From assembly GCA_003194525.1 (NCBI GenBank), contig NBIV01000128.1:1-64000 (forward strand): 64,000 nt of DNA, in the 5' to 3' direction. The notes under the pieces are model-generated. The model was not told the DNA's origin. It searched no databases and saw only the letters and a program-made list of their open reading frames with translations. Positions 53,821 to 64,000 of this stretch are shown one piece after another (position 1 is the first letter of the stretch; every line of letters begins with the position of its first letter). The translations under genes and the position numbers were made by a program. Origin of the DNA: Gracilariopsis chorda (taxonomy: Eukaryota; Rhodophyta; Florideophyceae; Gracilariales; Gracilariaceae).

Positions 53821-55608
53821 ATGGGTGATAAAAGCGCGTGCTCTGTCTCCGGTTCTCCGGTAAATCCCTCTGCACCAGAGTCACCGAGCGCACAAACGAC
53901 AACAACAGCCACCCTCGAAAAGGGAGAAATGAACAACAACAACAACATCAACGACCACAACCAACCTCCGAGGCCTCTCGGGTGATACAACACCGGTTTG
54001 CGGTCAGTTCCCCTGCCTCAGGCCGATCGACATCCGGTACAACCGGGGAATATGGCTGCTGCAGCCGACCATCCCTTCGCACTAGCACCTTCGGTGGGAT
54101 CCTCCGCAACCGCTCCGGCATTCAACTGGCCAACCTACAACACCCTGGTGGGGCTCAACCCGATGAATCGTAATCACGCGTCGTGCCTGCGCCTTGCCCC
54201 GTGGTTTCACCCGGTCGCTGTCCTCAATGAGGGATTGGTCACCGCTTATGCGGATGGCTCAGACACCCTTCCGGGGGATCTGCCCAGAGCAGTCACCACA
54301 TCGTGGGATTGGCGTCACCGGATCGCGATTCCGCGTCACCACCTCCGAAGAAATTCGGGCGAGACCGTCGCTGCGGCGCAGACCGCGTTGACGCGCATGG
54401 CGTACCAACGGCAGAGCCGGGCTCCATTCGATGTACCGGTCCCACCGGAGTTTGGCTTTGACGTTAGCTACTTCCGCACTCGCAGGGAGATTGGGTACGG
54501 CGAGAACCTGTTCCGCCTCGAGACCCTCGCTTGGAGGAATTTCCCCGCAGCGCGGCAAGAAGCCCTTTGCTGGGAGCGACCGATTATTGGGGCGGAGTTC
54601 AGGTACCTTCCCTGGCAATACCGGTCCAACTTTCTCCAAAACTTCATCCGCTACGAGCGGCGTTGGCGATCCCGATTCGGGTATTTTATCCCGTATCAGA
54701 ACGTGGAGATAGAGCGGATTGCGCCGCCTCACCGACTAGGTCGGTATGTAGCACTCCCCGAGTGGTGGCGCTTCCATGAAGCCTGCCGGGGGTGCTACAT
54801 AGAACTCCCGCCGGTACTTACGTACCTCGGTTCGCTGCTCATGCAGGATCCCCGGTCGGGGTTGTGGTCCGTAGTGGTTACGGAGTGGGCGGCCCGCACT
54901 GCGGCTTATATGCTCAACGAGGCGTATGACCAGTATCGTCTCTGGTTCCTTCAATCGCGTGTGCGGGCAGCGATCCGAAACCTGGATCTTCGCATCCCCC
55001 TTGGGGGCCAGGCCAACAATGAATAGGTCCTCCAATTACTTGGGTACATCGACAGCGTTAGCTGGAGTGAGGTCCGGCTGGAGCAAAGCGGTCGTCTGGA
55101 TGGCGGCAGCGGTAACACCGGTGGTCCGGGACTCGGTAGAAACACCGCCCTTGCGGGGGATTTTATCTACTTCGACCCCTGGGAGTTCCGGGAAATTTCC
55201 TCCGAGGAGGCGCGCGAGCTTCGCGATGCGCCCCGGCATGTGCCGGAAGACCACCCAGTGGGGTACGTCGATTCTGACGACTACTACCGCGCATACGGCG
55301 GAGATGACCCAATGGTCGATAACGAACCGGAAGAACCCGGGGAGATGGACGTAGAGGAAACCGGCGCTAGCGCGGAAGCTTTCCCAGAGGGGGTATCTCC
55401 AGCCGAGCCGGCTGCTGACCCTTCGGCGGCAAGTGCCGGACCTTCTATCCCCAGCGGGGTGACGGCGAATGAAAACGAGATCATCGCACGTTTTCTCCGG
55501 GGTGCCGGTCTTAGCACTGCCGAGGTATCGGGGGATGTCACCACCATGGCGGACGCGTTGGACTACCGCCTTGCTGGGCGTTACGCCCCGGACGATGGGG
55601 GTGAGTGA
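53821..55608 (+). pseudogene. Antisense ORF3 of gypsy copy B (two in-frame stops)
   Basis: Runs opposite to gag-pol, starting at ATG 53821 only 56 bp from the inner edge of the 3' LTR and ending 192 bp before the end of pol, so the two genes converge. One frame covers 1788 bp, interrupted by TGA (53983) and TAG (55024); internal ATG 54052 opens the long uninterrupted part. The encoded protein has a Ser/Thr/Asn/Gln-rich N-terminus, a central 330-residue Trp/Tyr/Arg-rich globular part (e.g. NWPTYNTLVGLNP, LPWQYRSNFLQNFIRYERRW, EACRGCYIELPPVLTYLG, AYDQYRLWFLQSRVRAAI), a GDFIYFDPWEF motif, and an acidic Pro/Ala tail. No signal peptide, membrane span or known domain is recognisable. Conservation in old copy C shows it is a genuine family gene of unknown function. 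Confidence 0.8.
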
Positions 55609-55799
55609 AACCTCTAGTCCAGTTTCCTGGTTCTTCTTTCCCTGGCTATGCCAGTTAGTGTATTTTAGTATTGTGGGGAGCTAGCTGCTCCCTTGAATAA
55701 ACTTTCCCGTTTAGAACGGTGCTTCTCGGTTAAGTTCCCCGTCTTCGACGGACCCTGCCTTGTTATCCTTTCCTATCGCTCTCCGCTCGCGCGGCCACG

Positions 55800-58700
55800 T
55801 TACCCAACTTGGGCATTAACCAGCGTGGCTGGGGCTGCAGTTCCCGTTTGAGGGTGGTATCGCAGGACCTGCGACCGTGGGAGGTGTTCCATTGGCTCCC
55901 ACGTATCCCCACTGGGGTCGTACCCGTACCAGCGGACGCCGTATTGTAGAATACCATCCTGGTCCCAGGTGTGTCCGACAAGTCGGTCTACTACGAACTC
56001 TCGTTCGTAGACCTGCCGGCCGTGCCGGGTGGTGGTTGTACTTCCTTGCGGGGGCTGCCCGCTGTGCAGTATAATGTCCCTTAGCAGGGTGTTCGGCGAT
56101 AACTCCGGCGTTGCCGTGCGCTGTGATAGAGAACACTGCTCATGCGGGAAGATATCCCTCAAGAGGGTGTGTGGTGCCATGGTTTTCACCGGCAAGTCAT
56201 TCCCCATTGGGGCAGGTTCATTTCCGCTTTCGCGGTATTGCGGGCGAACCGCCAGTCAGCGGGGGACTTGGGCTCCGCCTTCGCGGTTGAGCTCACGAAC
56301 CGCGAGTTTGCGGGAAGATGACCGCTCCTGTGGAATCGGCATTTCCACAATCCCCTGGGGGGTCCCGTGCGACACGGTGATTGGGTGGCAAACCGCCTCC
56401 CTGCCAGGCGCACGAGCGCTCTGCACCATACATTCCGGCGATGCCGTGGTGTCCCCGGCTACTGACGGGTTGCCTGGGGCTAACTCCGGTACACCGGTAT
56501 TTTGGTCAAAATTCCCCTTTGGGGGGTGCCGGACAGGTGCCGATGACACCCTTTTCAGGGGCTTGGCCGCTAAGTGCGGTGCACCGTCTCCACGCGGAGG
56601 AGCAGCGTCCGGTATGACCGGTTTCGAGCGTGCGATGGCGTGCGCTTTTTCCGAGTTCCTCGGTTCTTCCCCGCAGCGTTGCGGGAGGTGGCGCAAATTA
56701 TTCCCCGGAACGGGGGCTCCAATTCCGTCGACGATGGGAGGCGTTTCCGGCGCTTGCGGGCCAGGGCCTGAACCGTCGGCTGCGGCTTGGCTGCCTTTTT
56801 CCCCAGGAGGGGTGTGGGAATTTCCCAGCGGCGCTGGTGTATCTGGGCGCCTCTTCTCCGCAGGGCGCGGGTCTGATCGACCTGATTGAACCGCTTCCGC
56901 GGAGACTTCCGCCAACGGCGGCTTCGAGGCATCGCCCTGCTCAGGGGATTGAGGGCGATCGTCGCCGTACTACCGTAACGGGGATCCCTCCCTGACAGGG
57001 GTGTGCGGTGACTGCGTTTCAACTTCCCGTTGCGACGGCGATATCGTTCCTCGAAAACGAGTGTTCTCCTCCCCCTTCTTAGACGGGGCGGCGGGATAAG
57101 GGATAACATTCCCCGCCTGGCGGGTATAAATGCGCGCCAGTGGAGCAGACGTGGTAGGGGCGGGCGCTGAGAGGCCCGAATTACCCGGCTGAGCCGGTGA
57201 GTCCGACAGAGTCGGTAGGTCTGAGAGTCCCCGGCTGGGGTGTGGTAGTACCGTAGGCCTAGTACTCCCGGATGGTTCCGGTGTTGCAGAGTTTGTAGAA
57301 ACGGGGTTGCCTGGATCCAGGACTACCTCTGACGAGGTAGGAGGGGCAAGGACAACACGATCACGGGAAATCCGTTCGTGCGTGTCGCCCATCTCTACCA
57401 CGAAAGTGTCGGTGTTTACAGAGATGAACATGAATGGTCCATCCGCCACAGGCGAGAGTTTATGGCGCTTCTCTCGTTCCGGGTTGTAGTACTCCTTCCT
57501 GATGAAGACGTAGTTATTCGCCCGAATCGGGGACGGTTTCCCTCGCAAGCGAGCATGAAAATCCGGCTTGTAAGCGGCTCGGGCCCGTGCCATAGACTTC
57601 CGCGCAGCGGGGACCAGCTTGGAAAGCCATTGCTTCCATTGCTGCCGGTAGATACCCACGGATGGGAAATTGTCCAAGGTAGCTTGGGGTTCCAGCGCCA
57701 CAGGCGGGGGTGTTCTAGATAGAACCAACTCGAATGGCGAAACTCCGGTAGTCCGGTGTACCTGCGTATTGTACGCGTAGGTTACCGCATCAGCGTAGAG
57801 ATCCTAATTCGTTGGGTGTTCAGCGACGTAGGAACGTAACGCCGCGAGTAACGTCCGGTTAAACCGTTCAACTTGCCCATTACACTGGGGGTGGTAGGTA
57901 GTCGTGAACAAGTTCTTGACATCCAGGATGCGACAAATATCCTGGAAGAACTTGCTCACGAACTGTTTCCCGTTATCGGAGAGCACCTCCACAGGGGGAC
58001 CGTAGACAAAAATCCAGTGCCTCACCAGAGCCTGGGCCACCGTGAGAGCGGTTATCCTCCGAAGAGGGACAGTCCGTACCAGCTTAGAAAAGTGGTCGGT
58101 AATGACAAGTAGGAACTTGTTTCCACGTTTCGTGGTGAGTAATGGTCCGAGAATATCGATCGCGATAAACTTGAGCGGCGCCCTTGCGGGGAATAGTTTC
58201 ATCTTCTTCGCATTTTTGCGGAGCTTGACGCGATTCTTCGCGCATTCGCTACAGAACCGCACAGTTGCGTAGCAATCCACCGCCATGGCCGGCCAATAGA
58301 AATCCCTTCGCAGGGTTAGGTAGAGTTTCCTCCCACCTGGGTGACCTCCGATGGGGGCGTAGTGTGATAGATGTAACACCCGCGATTGCAGGGAATGTGG
58401 TACCACAATCTGTGGGCGGGCTTCGACCTTTCTTGCGAGGTAGCCTTTGTCGTTTACCCCGAAAGGGAGATCTTCACCACCGTTGATACGGGCACGAATT
58501 CTCGTACAGAATGGGTCGCCGAATTGTTCTCGGATCATTTCTTCCGGTGATACCGGTACAAAGTTTCTCGGTAACGGGTTCTCAGATTTATCTCGCGATG
58601 CGAGTAGTTCGTCAAAGTCAGCATCCTCGTCCCAGTTTTCTGGCCCAGCCTCGACGGCACATTCCGGATCATCCGGGTCTATGGCCATGAAACATGGGAC

Positions 58701-61282
58701 TTCATCATCCTCCGTTGGGAGTGCTTCCCCACTTGTGGGTAACCGCGAAAGAGCGTTGGCTTGGGTGTTCTGCGCGCCCTTTTTATAAATGACTTGAAAG
58801 TCATATTCCACGAGGCGGAGTCTCCAGCGCATGAGGCGTCCCGACGGGTCGGAGATATTCATCAACCACCTCAATGAGGAATGATCCGTGTACATGGTGA
58901 AGTGAATTCCCATAAGGTAGGGGCGCAGAGTGGTCATCGCCCATACGACGGCGAGGCACTCTTTCTCCGATACGGAGTAGTTCCGCTCATGAACATTGAG
59001 CGAGCGCGACCAATAACCAATTGGATGTCGTTCCCCCTCGGGGGTGGTTTGAAAAAGAGCAGAACCGACTTGGTAGTCGCTCGAGTCCGTATCTACGGAG
59101 TATGGCAACCCAAGTTTTGGGAGATGTAGCATTGGTGCTGATGTGACAGCCTCCTTTAAGGAGTTGAAGGCTTCCGATTGCTCGGGCGTAAATGTTCCCA
59201 GTTTTGGGGGGTTCCCCTTTCGCAACAACGCGTTCAGGGGCGCCGCAGTATCCGAAAAGTTCGGGATAAACCGTCGATAGACGTTGACCAGCCCCAGAAA
59301 GGAGCGCAGTTCCGTTTGAGTACGGGGCTCTTTCGCCTCGATAAGGGATTTGACTCGAGCTTTCTCGATCGCTAACCGTCCAGGACGGATGATGTGACCC
59401 AGATACTTCACAGTATCCGTGAAAAACTCGCATTTCCTCAACTTGAGGGTAATTCCCGCATCGCGGAGAACGGTCAGCACGTCTCGGACGTGAGTGAGAT
59501 GGTCGTCCAACGAGTTGGAGAAGATGATAATATCATCAAGGTAGACCAGACAACTCCGCCACTTAAAGCGGTTGAGTAGAATATCTACTGCACGCTGAAA
59601 GGTGGCGGGGGCGTTGGTTAACCCAAATGGCATCCGCTTGAAGCGGTACGTTCCTGCGTGGCAGGTTAATGCGGTTTTGTCGCGATCCTCCTGTCTGACA
59701 GGTACTTGCCAGTATCCCTATGGGCATCAAGGGCTGTGAACACGGTGGCGTCTCCAAGGGAGTCAATGCACTCGTCCATACGAGGGATAGGGTACGTGTC
59801 CCTAACGGTCACGGCATTGAGCCGGCGGTAGTCGACACAGAACCTCCAGGTTCCGTCGGCCTTTAAAGCCAGTACAACTGGGGATGCCCAGGGTGATTGA
59901 GCGGGCTCAATCACACCTGGGCGGAGCATCTTGTCCACTTCGGACTGCTCCTCTTCCCGAGCTTTCGGACCTGCCCTGTGAGGAGGTGGTGCAACCGGTC
60001 GCGCACCGGGGATTAAATCGATCCGGTGTTCCGTTGCCTTAATCTCGCCAAGCGAGCCATCCCACATTGTGGTGAATTCCCGTAACATGGTACGGAGAAT
60101 GTCGCGGTGCGACTCTGGCACGTGGCTAAATTCCAGCGCTTCAAGTGCCTTTTCCGGATCAATCCGGTCGTTGCTCGATGGAGCATTGTCCTGTGGAACA
60201 GGTGTGGTCCGCAATTTCGAGTTACTCGGTATGTTCGACGCGGAAGTAGCGGTTTCCTCCCCCTCCTTATACTTGACGTCTTCGGACGGCGGGGCGAACT
60301 CCTCAGAAGAGGTGGTAACTCCGAGTACATCGGCGGCTGTCATCTTCGTTGGCAGCATTCCCATAGGATGGGGGGTTACACTCCCAATTACTTGGTGTTT
60401 TACCAGATACTGGGGGTGTTTGCCAAGGTTGGCAACCAATATCCGGAAAGGAACATCCGGGGAAATGGAGACAATTCCATTACCCAGCGCCAGCTGGGAT
60501 TTCTCGTACAACGAGGCGAGGGGTTGTATAACCCGAAGACCGTGTTGACGGGAATTTACCTGCACCCAGACTTGGCACTCGGCCGGTATAGAAACCGAGG
60601 CAGCGACGCGGAGCTTGGTGGACTCGCGGGACGCGGGCGGTGGTTCCTGCGCAGCAGGGAGCGGAACTTGTTTCCGAGAGGACCTCTTTAGCGGGCGGCG
60701 AACAATCGGAACCGACGATCCGTCGTCAAGTTCTACACACCTGAGGCGGGGCCTGATTGCGTCGACAAATCTGTCGCAGTAATCATATCCCAGTATGACT
60801 GGTGCGGCCAATGAACGGCAAACGATGAAGTCCAACTTCACCACAGAGGTACCAAGTCTCACGACGAGGTCCACTGTGCCCACCGTTTGTAACGGATTGT
60901 TGTTCGCATCCGACATGTCGGGGACCGCGTCAGAGCGGATACGAGACCGCAGAAGCGGGGGTAACAATGATTCCACAACAAAGTTGGGGCCTGCACCTGT
61001 ATCCAGGACGGTGAGAAACCTCACCATAAACTGGGGATCAAGACCAAGGTCGGCATAGACCTTATAATTGCGTTTGGCCAAGACCAAGACTCTACCGGGG
61101 ATCCGGGGATTTTTACTCCGTATCCACGGGCGACGCAACACACCGAGGTGCGCAGAGTCCGCGTCAGCGGTGTCTTCCCTCGAGAGGACTTTCACCGGGG
61201 AGCGAGGTGAGGACGCCTCGGGCGCCAACAGCCTCGTTCTTGAGGACGCCTCTCCCAAAGGGGAGACTCCCTCAGTTAGTTT
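55800..61282 (-). pseudogene. pol: Pol polyprotein with chromodomain, copy B (one frameshift, three stops)
   Basis: From the frameshift site the frame carries protease and the RT N-terminus to about 59720. A one-base deletion there (compare 4062-4080 of copy A) shifts the frame. RT (YLDDIIIFS), RNase H and integrase continue in the next frame from 59633. Nonsense changes follow at 57804 (Trp codon to TAG), 56970 (Glu codon to TAG) and 56256 (TGA). The chromodomain is intact at about 56018-55858 (YEREFVVDRLVGHTWDQDG, then VRWYGYDPSGDTWEPMEHLP), ending at TAA 55800. Chromodomains of this class guide integration to marked chromatin. The copy is not autonomous. Confidence 0.9.
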
Positions 61283-61285
61283 TCC
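61251..61285 (-). promoter_or_regulatory. Predicted -1 frameshift signal, copy B
   Basis: Identical to the copy A signal: GGAAAAC at 61285-61279 before the gag TAA, and a TCTCCC-CTTT-GGGAGA stem 12 bases downstream. Confidence 0.65.
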
Positions 61286-63450
61286 GCCTTCGGCGGTGGG
61301 TTGGTTTCCTCGACAACGAGTGCTTCATCCCGTTGACGGGGGTTTCTATCCGCATAAGCAGGGGTTGCAACGGATGGTTGCGTGATCTCCCGAATCGGGG
61401 TGTATGAAGCTTGCCGCGCACGCGGGGTCTGTGGTAGGGCATGGGAAAAGTCCGTTTTAGCACGGAGGTAGGAAGCCGTCGGGACGGAACGTTTCTCCTC
61501 TGGAGTGAGAGCCTCATAATTTGCCACTACCTTGGCCATATCCTTCAGTGAACAAATACACTGAGGGGAGGTATGGCCATGGGCATAGCACAGGTGGCAA
61601 ATGAGAGCCAATACCGCGACACGTGGATTACTATTCCGAGTATCGGAGAAGCGAACCGCAGGGCGGGTGTCAGTCCATCCAGGCCGTTGATAACGGGATT
61701 GACCGTTTGAAAACGGGAGTCGTTGGGGTTGAACCCGACTGTTACCACCGTACAAAACGGGGTCTTCCGTTCCCGTATCACGGGTTATCTCCGTCGTTGA
61801 CGGTAAATCACTGGTGGGTATCGACACACCATCCTCCTGCACCAAATGCACGGTATCAAATCCCTGTCCAGGGTTCCCATCCGCAGTGAGCTGGAGTGAG
61901 GAAGCTTCGCTTTCTAGCAACAACGCCTTGGCGGATTTAGACCGATTGATCGGAGTTCTTGCACGAAGTGCATCCCCTTCCGCTCGAGCGTGTTGGAGCA
62001 GCTCGAGGTAGGTGATCCTCCGCTTGTCCTCCTGATAACGGGTAACTAAACTCCGGATTGCCGGGTCAAGACCATCGATGAACATGGTACTGCGCTCCCC
62101 CGCGGGGTATACGTTACCACATCTGTGGAAAGCCTTGTTAAGGCGCACCGAGTAATCGGTCTCGGTCTCTCCAGCACGCTGGCGTGTATCTCGCAAAGCG
62201 AGGATAGCCTGCTGAATAGCGGTGTTTGTGGCGTAGGAGCGCAGAAGATACTGCACAGCCTCCGGCCAGCAAGTAACTCCTCCCTCGGAGGCGCGAGAAG
62301 ATCCTCTGACAGAGGTGTATTGGTCCTCCGCCACTCCCCGTAAGAAATACGGTAAAGCAAAATAGGATTCTACCTCATTCATACCGAGGATATCGGCCTC
62401 CGCTACAAAGCGGGATAGGAAATCCAGTACTAGGACTGGGTCCTCTCCAGTAAAATACTGGTTGCGGAGCGAGAGCTGCATTCGCTTAATGCATTCTCGC
62501 ACCTTTCCCGTACCACGGGGCGTACGTCCAAGTGACGAATCTTCAAGCCGGTAGTACCGGTATGATAAAAGCTTCCGGTAATCCGGGTTTGTCGGTTTCA
62601 ATTCCCGGAGACCGGGGTGTCTTCTCCCCTTCTGGCGGGTTCGGACCACACCTTCAGTGGCCGATGACCGCTTCGAGCGGGAGGAGTAGCCTCGCTTCTC
62701 GTCCTCTGAGTCGGAGTCCGAGGAGCTTGAGCTAACCGAGTGGTTTCGGGATGAGTCCGACGATGTCGAAAAATCGGAGTCCGAATATTTTCGGTGGTTT
62801 TTCCGTCCATGACGGCGTTTCTTCTTCCCAGCAAGCTGGTCGTTGTGCGATGCCTCGTTTACCGGATCATCCGGGGATGGTTTGTCCATGAGGACGAACT
62901 GCTCCAGCGTCTCCAGGCGGGCACCAATCCGATCAAATCGGGCTTCAACTCCTTCGATGAAGGTGGCGGGTTGTCCCAAACTCTCCAACACGGAGTTGAC
63001 GTCAGACCGTAAAATACGGAGTTCCTCGGCGACCTCCTTTACGGGGGTTGCCAAGACCACCTCTTGGAGGGATTTTAGTTCCCCTACAAGGGTGTCATGG
63101 GCGGTCCACAGAGCGTGGACCTGGGATTCCAGGGAATTCCCCTGGGGGGTGTTATCGCCCGTTCCACGGGGGCTTGAAGCCGCGACAGCGGGAGCAGGCC
63201 GGGGTTCCTGGGGCACTGCGGCAACAGCCGGAGTCGATGCTGCATTCCCCTGCGGGGGTGATAACGAGGGCAAAACGAGGTTCCGGGATTCCCGGTCGGG
63301 GGTATCATTCCGCGATGAAGCGGCACCAGTACGGCTGGAACTTGTCCATATACGGATACGGGGTACGAACCGAACTTCGGAAGTTTCCGCGTTGTCGCGG
63401 GAGCGACTACGCGTAACCACTGGCTCCGCATCGGAGGGATTTCTCGACAT
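61276..63450 (-). CDS. gag: Gag polyprotein, copy B
   Basis: Intact 724-residue ORF from ATG 63450, equal in length and nearly identical to copy A gag, with the same capsid region, Ser/Asp-rich patch and CCHC knuckle CHLCYAHGHTSPQC. Differences are scattered substitutions (e.g. GQAYLALPYF in A against VESYFALPYF in B). Because gag is intact in both A and B while pol is damaged, these copies may still supply particles or be mobilised by a partner copy. Confidence 0.92.
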   Translation of the reverse strand: MSRNPSDAEPVVTRSRSRDNAETSEVRFVPRIRIWTSSSRTGAASSRNDTPDRESRNLVLPSLSPPQGNAASTPAVAAVPQEPRPAPAVAASSPRGTGDNTPQGNSLESQVHALWTAHDTLVGELKSLQEVVLATPVKEVAEELRILRSDVNSVLESLGQPATFIEGVEARFDRIGARLETLEQFVLMDKPSPDDPVNEASHNDQLAGKKKRRHGRKNHRKYSDSDFSTSSDSSRNHSVSSSSSDSDSEDEKRGYSSRSKRSSATEGVVRTRQKGRRHPGLRELKPTNPDYRKLLSYRYYRLEDSSLGRTPRGTGKVRECIKRMQLSLRNQYFTGEDPVLVLDFLSRFVAEADILGMNEVESYFALPYFLRGVAEDQYTSVRGSSRASEGGVTCWPEAVQYLLRSYATNTAIQQAILALRDTRQRAGETETDYSVRLNKAFHRCGNVYPAGERSTMFIDGLDPAIRSLVTRYQEDKRRITYLELLQHARAEGDALRARTPINRSKSAKALLLESEASSLQLTADGNPGQGFDTVHLVQEDGVSIPTSDLPSTTEITRDTGTEDPVLYGGNSRVQPQRLPFSNGQSRYQRPGWTDTRPAVRFSDTRNSNPRVAVLALICHLCYAHGHTSPQCICSLKDMAKVVANYEALTPEEKRSVPTASYLRAKTDFSHALPQTPRARQASYTPIREITQPSVATPAYADRNPRQRDEALVVEETNPPPKAEN

Positions 63451-63534
63451 GAGAAAATACCGTTACGACGGGAAACGATCACGGAACTTCCGGTGAATAA
63501 AAGCAAACCTCGTAAGAGGGAAAACAAAAACCGA

Positions 63535-63552
63535 TTCTAGGTCGGGAGACCA
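63535..63552 (-). other. Primer-binding site, copy B
   Basis: Same 18 bases and 3-base offset from the LTR as in copy A. Confidence 0.8.
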
Positions 63553-63555
63553 CTT

Positions 63556-64000
63556 TGTGGTGTAATGCCCCAAAGGGGAAAAACACCGAAAGACGTTCGG
63601 GATCTTCCTCTCACGAGGTGAACCCAGTTGGGTAGAGCCCTCCAAAAGGTGTCACGGTGAAGCCGGTTTGTAAGACCAGGGACACCTGTCGCGACTCGCG
63701 CAGGGAGGTGAAGGCGAAGAATCGGTATCCGCGTGAGCGGGGTGTGATCCTCAGTAGAGGTATGTTTCCACGTAAGTGGGGGTGTGTGAGCGGATGCGCA
63801 CACGAGAGCCGCGGATAGCGGGAGGTGCTACCCTAAAAAGGGGGAAAAGGAAGGGCGAAGAGGAGGAAGAGAGGACGATGTGAGTCGCGAGAGCAACGAA
63901 CAGATACGGCAATGCCGGTGGACAGGACTCCCTATACAGGGCGAAACACCAATATGATTGGAACAATTATACTCCCAAGGATGGGCTTCTTTAGATGTGC
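63556..64000 (-). repeat. 5' LTR of copy B (partial)
   Basis: Inner 445 bp of the LTR, matching 52939 onward with few differences, running off the window. The similarity of the two LTRs (e.g. the same 20-bp segment absent from copy A) indicates a fairly recent insertion. Confidence 0.9.

Larger units (their letters stand above)
52939..64000 (-). mobile_element. Ty3/gypsy chromovirus, copy B (5' LTR cut by the window end)
   Basis: On the minus strand: partial 5' LTR (63556 onward), PBS, intact gag, pol with chromodomain carrying four disabling changes, antisense ORF3, PPT and complete 3' LTR (52939-53765). Expected full length is about 11.4 kb, like copy C. It is close to copy A except in the integrase region. 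Confidence 0.95.

Noticed and set aside
56029-56889. 286-codon plus-strand frame antisense to the pol tail
   Set aside because: It lies wholly opposite the low-complexity pol linker, and the corresponding region of copy A is broken into shorter frames.
1-64000. CRISPR array or bacterial defence system
   Set aside because: No regularly spaced direct repeats. The short inverted repeats of the gypsy copies are all different from each other, and the gene content is eukaryotic.

Overview
The window reads as nuclear DNA of a photosynthetic eukaryote, most likely a florideophyte red alga of the Chondrus type (inference). The evidence is a thylakoid-targeted PsbQ-family protein, mitochondrial ATP synthase subunit g, and typical eukaryotic single-copy genes (MRD1, TRM6, ARMT1, a TSTD2/TrhO-like rhodanese, a bHLH factor). 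These genes are compact and nearly intronless, lie tail-to-tail or head-to-head, and sit as small islands in a sea of nested transposable elements.

Layout. 1-8712: right part of a Ty3/gypsy chromovirus (copy A, minus strand) inserted into a hAT transposase gene (8713-9865). 10.3-10.4 kb: a small fold-back repeat. 11.1-19.3 kb: gene island (bHLH <, ARMT1 >, TRM6 <, MRD1 >, TSTD2-like <). 20.3-21 kb: two small ORFs of unknown status. 21507-24323: a complete but dead hAT element with a perfect 8-bp target duplication. 26.4-27.5 kb: second gene island (ATP synthase g >, PsbQ-like <). 28-29.2 kb: C/A/T-rich degenerate minisatellite. 29.3-32.1 kb: PIF/Harbinger element with its two convergent ORFs apparently intact. 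33-39 kb: graveyard of a Ulp1-like peptidase fragment, Ty1/copia fragments and a solo gypsy LTR. 39987-51341: an old, full-length gypsy (copy C, plus strand) with both LTRs and target duplication. 51.8-52.9 kb: pogo-like transposase remnant cut by an old gypsy LTR. 52939-64000: gypsy copy B (minus strand), almost full length, with its 5' LTR running off the window.

The three gypsy copies are one family. They share a primer-binding site that fits tRNA-Tyr, gag with a CCHC knuckle, pol (PR-RT-RNase H-IN-GPY/F) in the -1 frame behind a slippery site, and a C-terminal chromodomain. Between the chromodomain and the 3' LTR they also carry a roughly 595-codon ORF on the opposite strand. That antisense ORF is recognisable along most of its length in both B and the much older C, so it looks like a real third gene of the family.

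A second unexpected property is that copies A and B are packed from end to end with short perfect inverted repeats, about one every 20-40 bp, coding regions included. Where A and B differ, both arms of several repeats have changed together. The host genes do not show this. These two observations are the main candidates for something undescribed.
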